64,000 nt of DNA from an uncultured Fibrobacter sp. (GTDB taxonomy: Bacteria > Fibrobacterota > Fibrobacteria > Fibrobacterales > Fibrobacteraceae). This document shows positions 59,479-64,000 of this stretch, piece after piece. Where the stretch lies: contig NZ_CAMZCS010000003.1 in the NCBI RefSeq assembly GCF_947305105.1, positions 122,155 through 186,154 of the forward strand, written 5' to 3'. Positions within the stretch are counted from its first letter, which is position 1. Each line of letters starts with the position of its first letter. Both the position numbers and the translations under genes were made by a program. Below the pieces are notes generated by a model. That model was not told where the DNA came from. It ran no database searches and worked only from the letters and a program-made list of their open reading frames with translations.

Positions 59479-60705
59479 ATGATTGATGCAGAAAAAATCC
59501 GCAGTGAATTTCCGATGCTTGTGGCCGGCGACAGGGAAGAACGTCCCCTCGCTTTTTTAGACAGCACCGCGACGACGCAGAAGCCTGCGTGCGTCATCGA
59601 TGCGATGGACGACTTTTACCGTGAACACTATAGTTCCGTCAAGCGTGGCGTGTACCGCTTGAGTGCCCGCACTACCGAAGCCTTCGAAGCCGCCCGCAAG
59701 AACGTGGCGAAGTTCCTGAACGCAGCAAGCGAAGATGAAATCGTGTTCACGCGCGGGACAACGGAGAGCATCAACCTGGTTGCCTGGAGTTACGGGCGCA
59801 AGTTCTTTGATGCGGGCGACGAGATTTTGATTAGCGGGTTGGAACACCACGCCAATATCGTTAGCTGGCAGATTGTCGCCGAGATGAAGGGCGCAAAAAT
59901 CAAGGTTATTCCTGTCAAGGACGATGGAGATTTGGATCTAGATGCCATTCCTGCTTTGCTTTCTCCGCGCACAAAGATGGTCGCGGTCACGCATGTGAGC
60001 AATGCCGTTGGTACCGTGAATCCCATCGCCGAGATTATCGCGATCGTCAGGGCCAATGCACCGCAGGCCAAGATTCTGATTGATGGCGCACAGAGCGCAA
60101 GCCATATCAAGGTGGACGTGCAAAAGCTGGACTGCGACTTTTTCGTTTTTAGCGGGCACAAGATTTACGGCCCCACTGGAGTGGGTGTGCTTTATGGCAA
60201 GTACGCCGTGCTCGACAGCATGCCGCCGTGGCATGGTGGCGGCGAAATGATCAAGAACGTGACGTTCGAGAAGACGACCTATGCCGACGTGCCCGCCCGC
60301 TTTGAGGCCGGAACGCCTGCCATTGCCGAAGTCATCGGTTTGGGCAAGGCTATTGAATGGCTGAACCGCGTCGGTCTCGACGAAATCCGGCAGCACGAAA
60401 GCAAACTGGTAGAATATACGCTGAAACGCTTGGCTGAAATTCCGCAAGTGAAGGTGCTGGGCAACCCCAAGGAGCGTGGCGCGCTCCTGAGCGTCACGCT
60501 GGACGGCATAGCCGTGAGCGACGCCGCGATGATTCTTGACGAAGAAAACGTCGCGGTGCGCAGCGGGCACCACTGCGCACAACCTGTCATGGACAGGTTC
60601 GGCGTCGATGCCACGCTCCGCCTCAGTTTTGGCGCTTACACGCTTGAACGCGATATCGACCGGTTCGTTGCCGGAATCCAGCGCGTGCTGAGACTGTTCT
60701 CGTAA
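59479..60705 (+). CDS. sufS: SufS-type cysteine desulfurase
   Basis: 408 residues of PLP-dependent class V aminotransferase fold. PLP lysine in FSGHKIYGPTG (about 225), histidine in GLEHHANIVSWQ, and the catalytic cysteine in VRSGHHCAQP (about 362), the group II (SufS/CsdA) pattern. It supplies sulphur from cysteine for Fe-S clusters. No sufBCD or sufU is adjacent in this window. Confidence 0.93.
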   Translation: MIDAEKIRSEFPMLVAGDREERPLAFLDSTATTQKPACVIDAMDDFYREHYSSVKRGVYRLSARTTEAFEAARKNVAKFLNAASEDEIVFTRGTTESINLVAWSYGRKFFDAGDEILISGLEHHANIVSWQIVAEMKGAKIKVIPVKDDGDLDLDAIPALLSPRTKMVAVTHVSNAVGTVNPIAEIIAIVRANAPQAKILIDGAQSASHIKVDVQKLDCDFFVFSGHKIYGPTGVGVLYGKYAVLDSMPPWHGGGEMIKNVTFEKTTYADVPARFEAGTPAIAEVIGLGKAIEWLNRVGLDEIRQHESKLVEYTLKRLAEIPQVKVLGNPKERGALLSVTLDGIAVSDAAMILDEENVAVRSGHHCAQPVMDRFGVDATLRLSFGAYTLERDIDRFVAGIQRVLRLFS

Positions 60706-60746
60706 CGCGACGGCTTATGTCGGGTTTGTTTTAAACTGGGGAAACT

Positions 60747-61319
60747 ATGAACAAGATTGTTTTGAATATCGGTTGCGCATTAACGGCTTCTTTACTTGCC
60801 TGTTGCTTTTTTGTAGGTTGTGGAGACGATGGCTCTTCGGCCTCTAATGTAGAGGATGCTGTTTCAAGTTCTTCGTCTGTAGAAAACCTTTCGTTGTCTG
60901 GTGATGCTCTTTCTTCGGCCGATGCTCTGTCTGGCCCTTCTTCTGCAGGTGCTTTGACTGGTCCATCTTCGGCGGAGTCTTCTTCGTCGGTTGTGGAAAG
61001 TTCCGCTGCCGCAGCGAAACCGTCCCAGTTGTGCAAGATAAGCATGGCAACAGAAACGGGTTATCCAAACGTTGCCGTTATTTCGGCTTTTACAACGATT
61101 TGTTTGCCTTTGGATAACTGCGACACTTCTGCAGTGAATACGGGTTATGAGCACTGCATTGATGGACGCGCAACTGTCGATGGCTGCGCTGCTTCGATTA
61201 GGGCAGAAGTGGTGGAGTCTTGTGACGGCATTAGTGATGAACCGACGTGTGAAATACCCAATGGCCCTGTCTATATAAAGGGAAGGTTCAAAGCGGACTG
61301 CCCTGACATCTTGCGCTGA
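60747..61319 (+). CDS. Serine-rich lipoprotein
   Basis: 190 residues. Lipobox FVGC (about residue 27), a long Ser/Ala linker (about 32-92; SSSSVENLSLSGDALSS, GPSSAGALTGPSSAES as near-repeats), then a compact domain with eight or so cysteines (CKISMATETGYPNVAVIS, CDTSAVNTGYEHC) suggesting disulphides. Family not recognised; probably a surface-exposed small domain. 41 bp after sufS. Confidence 0.75.
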   Translation: MNKIVLNIGCALTASLLACCFFVGCGDDGSSASNVEDAVSSSSSVENLSLSGDALSSADALSGPSSAGALTGPSSAESSSSVVESSAAAAKPSQLCKISMATETGYPNVAVISAFTTICLPLDNCDTSAVNTGYEHCIDGRATVDGCAASIRAEVVESCDGISDEPTCEIPNGPVYIKGRFKADCPDILR

Positions 61320-61346
61320 TTAGGTTGATTCCGCTTAGAGATGTTC

Positions 61347-62291
61347 CTATTCCATAAATCCCGGAGGGGGCAGGTGCATGCCGGCCATCAGGAGCTTGTT
61401 GTCGCTGGCGTATTGCATGATGCGCCCCCGGCTCTCGGCGGATTTCGGCTTGTCCATGTCGTAGTTGGAATTGATTTCGGGGTGGTCCTTCTGTAAGGCG
61501 TAACCGTGCATCAGGTCGCCGACGATAATCAGGTTTGCAAGCTGGAAGGCTGTGTGGCCGGGAGTATGTCCGATGGCGTCTATCGCGAGTACTCCGTGGG
61601 GGAGGCTGTCGCCGAAGGCGAACAGATGCAGGCTATCCTTGTAGAGCGCCATGATGCCCTTCTGCAAGTCGTTTTTCGGGATGTCGTTCATCCAAGCGTC
61701 GTATTCCACTTTGCCCGCATAGACGGCGGCGTTCTTGAAGACCTTCACGTCGTTGCCTGCATCGTCTTTTGTGACAAGGCCCGCAATGTGGTCCACATGG
61801 AAATGCGTCAGGTAGACAAGCCCGATGTTGTCGGGGTTGACTCCGAGTGCGGCGAGGCGATTCATGAGCTGCCCGCCGAACGCGCCGAGGCCTGCATCAA
61901 ACAATATATATTGATCGTCGATTTTCACGAGGAACGTGCTCACGCTGGCAGGAATGCCATCGGGCATGTTTATGCTGTTATAGAGCGAGTCGCTGGCGTC
62001 ACTGAACAGCGTGCGTGGCATCAGCTTTTCGCCGTCGTTGTCCTGGATCCAGGTGACGCTTGCCCCGTTCGCGAGGGTTATGGTTTTCGTGCTTTCGACG
62101 GGCGCGGCGGCCTCTGTCGGGGCATTTGCGGTTTCGGTTGCTGAGCCTGTCGAAGCACTAGCCGGGGCCGCCTGGTCGGCGGGTTCTTCTGCCTTGTTCT
62201 CGTTAGTGCCCTTCTTTGTATCGCTACAACCGGTGACGGAGAGCGTGAGCATGAGCGCCGTGGCGCAAAGCGTTCCGAAAATCTTGTTCAT
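61347..62291 (-). CDS. Metallo-beta-lactamase-fold lipoprotein
   Basis: 314 residues from the ATG at 62291. Lipobox VTGC, an Ala/Glu/Thr-rich linker (about 22-65), then an MBL-fold hydrolase with LTHFHVDHIAG (HxHxDH), GHTPGHTAFQL and a later aspartate/histidine pair. It binds two metals and may act as an esterase, lactonase or related hydrolase in the envelope. Part of the linker is encoded by a REP-like hairpin (62139-62157, loop GAGCCTGTCGA), so repeat DNA has been taken into coding sequence. Confidence 0.88.
   Translation of the reverse strand: MNKIFGTLCATALMLTLSVTGCSDTKKGTNENKAEEPADQAAPASASTGSATETANAPTEAAAPVESTKTITLANGASVTWIQDNDGEKLMPRTLFSDASDSLYNSINMPDGIPASVSTFLVKIDDQYILFDAGLGAFGGQLMNRLAALGVNPDNIGLVYLTHFHVDHIAGLVTKDDAGNDVKVFKNAAVYAGKVEYDAWMNDIPKNDLQKGIMALYKDSLHLFAFGDSLPHGVLAIDAIGHTPGHTAFQLANLIIVGDLMHGYALQKDHPEINSNYDMDKPKSAESRGRIMQYASDNKLLMAGMHLPPPGFME
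62139..62157. repeat. REP-like hairpin inside the MBL-fold gene
   Basis: TGCT-GAGCCTGTCGA-AGCA: a 4-bp stem with the 11-base loop shared (with small changes) by the hairpins at 2922-2940, 2951-2975, 4586-4609 and 4869-4893. Confidence 0.7.
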
Positions 62292-62382
62292 GGGGCGAAC
62301 TCCTTTTTTAAAGAGGGAATGGCAGAAAAATAACAAGAAAAATCGGTTTTCCTTCGTGAAATATGAATGTATCTTTTATTAT

Positions 62383-63192
62383 ATGAGCGAAAATCTTGTA
62401 CAAACAGTTTGCACGAACGGATTTGAGATGGAATACGCCCGTTTTGGTACGGGTGCAAGGCCTTTGGTCATAATCCCTGGGCTTGCTATCAAGAGCGTGA
62501 TGAAGTCTGCGGCATCTTTGCAGGTGCCGTACAAGATGTTTACTGAGGATTATACGCTCTACTTTTTTGATCGGCGCAAGGATGCTGAACTCGGATATTC
62601 CCTCGAAGAGATGGCACGCGACCAGGTGCTCGCCCTGCAGGCGCTAGGCTTGACCGATGTCGCTTTGTACGGAGTTTCGCAGGGAGGCATGGTGGCACAG
62701 CATATTGCCGCGAACCATCCGGAACTTGTGTGGAAGCTTGTGCTCGGATGTTCGACCTCGAAGGCGGAACCTGAACAACTTGAAGTTTTCGGCAACTGGA
62801 CCCGCCTTGCCCGCGCGCACGACCGCGAAGGCCTTGTGGAGGCTTTTATCCGCGACAGCTTTTCGGTGAAATTCGTGGAACGCTACCGTCGTGCGCTCCT
62901 CATGATGTACAGGGATGTGTCCGATGCGGAAATGGACCGCTTTGCCGTGTTCTCCCACGAGTGCGACAACGTGAATACGGGGGACCTCCTCGGCAAAATC
63001 AAGTGCCCGGTGCTCGTGCTTGCCGCGAGCGACGACCGCGTGGTGTTGCCTGTCGCATCCGAGAAGATTGTGGAGCGGCTGAAGGCAGCCGATGTTCCTT
63101 ACGAGTTCCAGATGTTCGAAGGGTACGGCCACGCTGCCTTCGACGAGCTCAAGGAATACAAGGAAAGAATTTTCCAATTTCTACAGAAATAG
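62383..63192 (+). CDS. Alpha/beta-fold hydrolase
   Basis: 269 residues from the ATG at 62383; the frame is open upstream but runs antisense through the MBL gene. Nucleophile elbow YGVSQGGM (about 102), acid in VLAASDDRVVLP and histidine in GYGHAAFDE. The FDRRKDAELGYSLEEMA and GCSTSKAEPEQ segments resemble 3-oxoadipate enol-lactonase-like or BioH-like hydrolases, but substrate is unclear. No signal peptide. Confidence 0.88.
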   Translation: MSENLVQTVCTNGFEMEYARFGTGARPLVIIPGLAIKSVMKSAASLQVPYKMFTEDYTLYFFDRRKDAELGYSLEEMARDQVLALQALGLTDVALYGVSQGGMVAQHIAANHPELVWKLVLGCSTSKAEPEQLEVFGNWTRLARAHDREGLVEAFIRDSFSVKFVERYRRALLMMYRDVSDAEMDRFAVFSHECDNVNTGDLLGKIKCPVLVLAASDDRVVLPVASEKIVERLKAADVPYEFQMFEGYGHAAFDELKEYKERIFQFLQK

Positions 63193-63534
63193 CTTAATTT
63201 AGATGCTTTAATTCTTTATAGCTAATTAGAATAGCTATAGTGGGATATTCGTAAAAAAGGAAAATTCAATAAACATTGTGAGAATGGAAGCGTCGGCCAA
63301 GGATGGGGAGGGTGCAGGGAGGGGCCCGTGCGGCCTTCGCAACTCTGAGCTGGGGCCCCTCCCGCATGAGTTCTTAGTTAAGTACATCCCGTATGAGTTC
63401 TTAGTTAAGTACATCCCGTATGAGTTCTGAGTTGAGGCTCTCCCGCATGAGTTCGTAAAAATGCAGTCTAATCGGAGCCTTTTTTCGGAAAAAAACTTCC
63501 TCGGAAGGAGAGACTTTTTTAAATTTGTGCCACT
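63193..63534. repeat. Spacer with a 27-bp tandem repeat
   Basis: Four units of CCCGYATGAGTTCTTAGTTAAGTACAT type begin at 63361, 63388, 63415 and 63442 with exact 27-bp period; a degenerate fifth may start at 63334. No gene is visible. A GGAAGGAG (63503-63510) lies too far from the next ATG to be its ribosome-binding site. Confidence 0.8.
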
Positions 63535-64000
63535 ATGGCAAAAATTCTCTTTAAAAAACAGTTATCTCCTGCGGTATTCCAATTCCGCGTCGAGGCCCCG
63601 CTGATCGCCCAAGAGCGTAAGGCCGGCCAGTTCATCATCCTCCAGACGAACAAGGACAACGGCGAACGCGTGCCCCTCACCATCGCCGATGCCGACACGA
63701 CTGAAGGCTCCATCACCCTGATTTTCCAGACCGTCGGTAAGACCACCACCGAACTCTCCAAGTTCGAAGTCGGTGACGATATCCCGGTGCTCGTGGGCCC
63801 GCTCGGTTCCCCGACCCACATCGAGAATTTTGGCCACGTGGTTTGCGTGTGCGGTGGCGTGGGCATTGCCCCGATGCACCCGATCGTGCAGGCCATGAAG
63901 AAGGCCGGCAACAAGGTCACCATCATCATGGGTGCCCGTAACGAGAGCCTCTTCCTCATGAAGGAAGAAATGACCGCCCTCGCCGACGAAATCATTTTCA
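63535..64000 (+). CDS. Ferredoxin-NADP reductase-like FAD/NAD-binding subunit (partial)
   Basis: The first 155 residues are visible; the gene runs off the window. They contain a FAD-binding region (KAGQFIILQTN, RVPLTIADAD), GPLGSPTH and the NAD-binding start VVCVCGGVGIAPMHPIVQAM. This is the pattern of sulfide/dihydroorotate dehydrogenase-like or NfnA/ferredoxin-NADP+ reductase alpha subunits, which transfer electrons between ferredoxin and NADP. Such genes are usually followed by a GltA/NfnB-type partner, which would lie beyond this window. Confidence 0.85.
   Translation, partial: MAKILFKKQLSPAVFQFRVEAPLIAQERKAGQFIILQTNKDNGERVPLTIADADTTEGSITLIFQTVGKTTTELSKFEVGDDIPVLVGPLGSPTHIENFGHVVCVCGGVGIAPMHPIVQAMKKAGNKVTIIMGARNESLFLMKEEMTALADEIIF

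Noticed and set aside
62011..62382. 124-residue extension of the alpha/beta hydrolase
   Set aside because: It overlaps the MBL-fold gene antisense; the hydrolase fold starts after the ATG at 62383.
1..64000. tRNA, rRNA, IS elements or prophage
   Set aside because: None was recognised. The DUF1353 gene is phage-like but isolated, and no transposase motif was seen.

Overview
The window looks like a Fibrobacter chromosome (F. succinogenes or a close relative). The evidence is five copies of the 277-residue TIGR02147/DUF4423 family beside lipoproteins carrying the 'Fibrobacter succinogenes major paralogous domain' (TIGR02145), poly-serine linkers in surface proteins, a circularly permuted GH16 lichenase, GH9 and GH5 glycosidases, and abundant lipoboxes. 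Every identification here was made by reading the sequence; no database search was run.

Layout. 1-8246: end of a TonB-dependent receptor, a lipoprotein, then a TonB energisation operon (DUF3450-like coiled coil, long ExbB/TtpC-like protein, ExbB, ExbD, TonB, TPR) interrupted by a GIY-YIG nuclease gene and full of short repeats. 8262-17906: mostly metabolic genes (serine hydrolase, Nudix, a surface protein, DUF1653, purF, GH5, mqnA, a REC-GGDEF diguanylate cyclase, KDPG aldolase). 18038-25847: GH9 cellulase, a MacB-type ABC exporter, and an OmpA protein with thrombospondin type 3 repeats. 26015-29859: two copies of a cassette made of a secreted protein plus a ~50-residue leader-type peptide; the second copy runs into a nucleotidyltransferase gene. 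29885-30469: DUF1353. 30595-47120: five tandem modules on the minus strand, each with a promoter, a DUF4423 regulator and one or two Fib_succ_major lipoproteins. 47176-64000: another such lipoprotein, alaS, the GH16 lipoprotein, pilT-pilC, two thioredoxin-like proteins, epmA, a further Fib_succ_major protein, sufS, a metallo-beta-lactamase-fold lipoprotein, an alpha/beta hydrolase, and the start of a ferredoxin-NADP reductase-like flavoprotein.

The most unusual system is the array at 30.6-47.1 kb. Each regulator gene has a good sigma70-like promoter (TTGACT, 17 bp, TATATT in four of five). In four modules a direct repeat starts exactly 3 bp upstream of the -35, and in all five its second copy lies 69-73 bp further upstream. 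The repeat sequence differs from module to module while the spacing stays the same. This looks like a set of paralogous, possibly insulated autoregulatory circuits that control variable surface lipoproteins.

Two further items deserve attention. The GIY-YIG gene is bracketed by exact inverted copies of a 13-mer that recurs in the window as REP-like hairpins, and one copy forms the gene's own 3' end. Many intergenic spaces hold degenerate arrays with a strict 7-bp period; one is translated inside a signal peptide and another exactly fills the junction of two ABC transporter genes.
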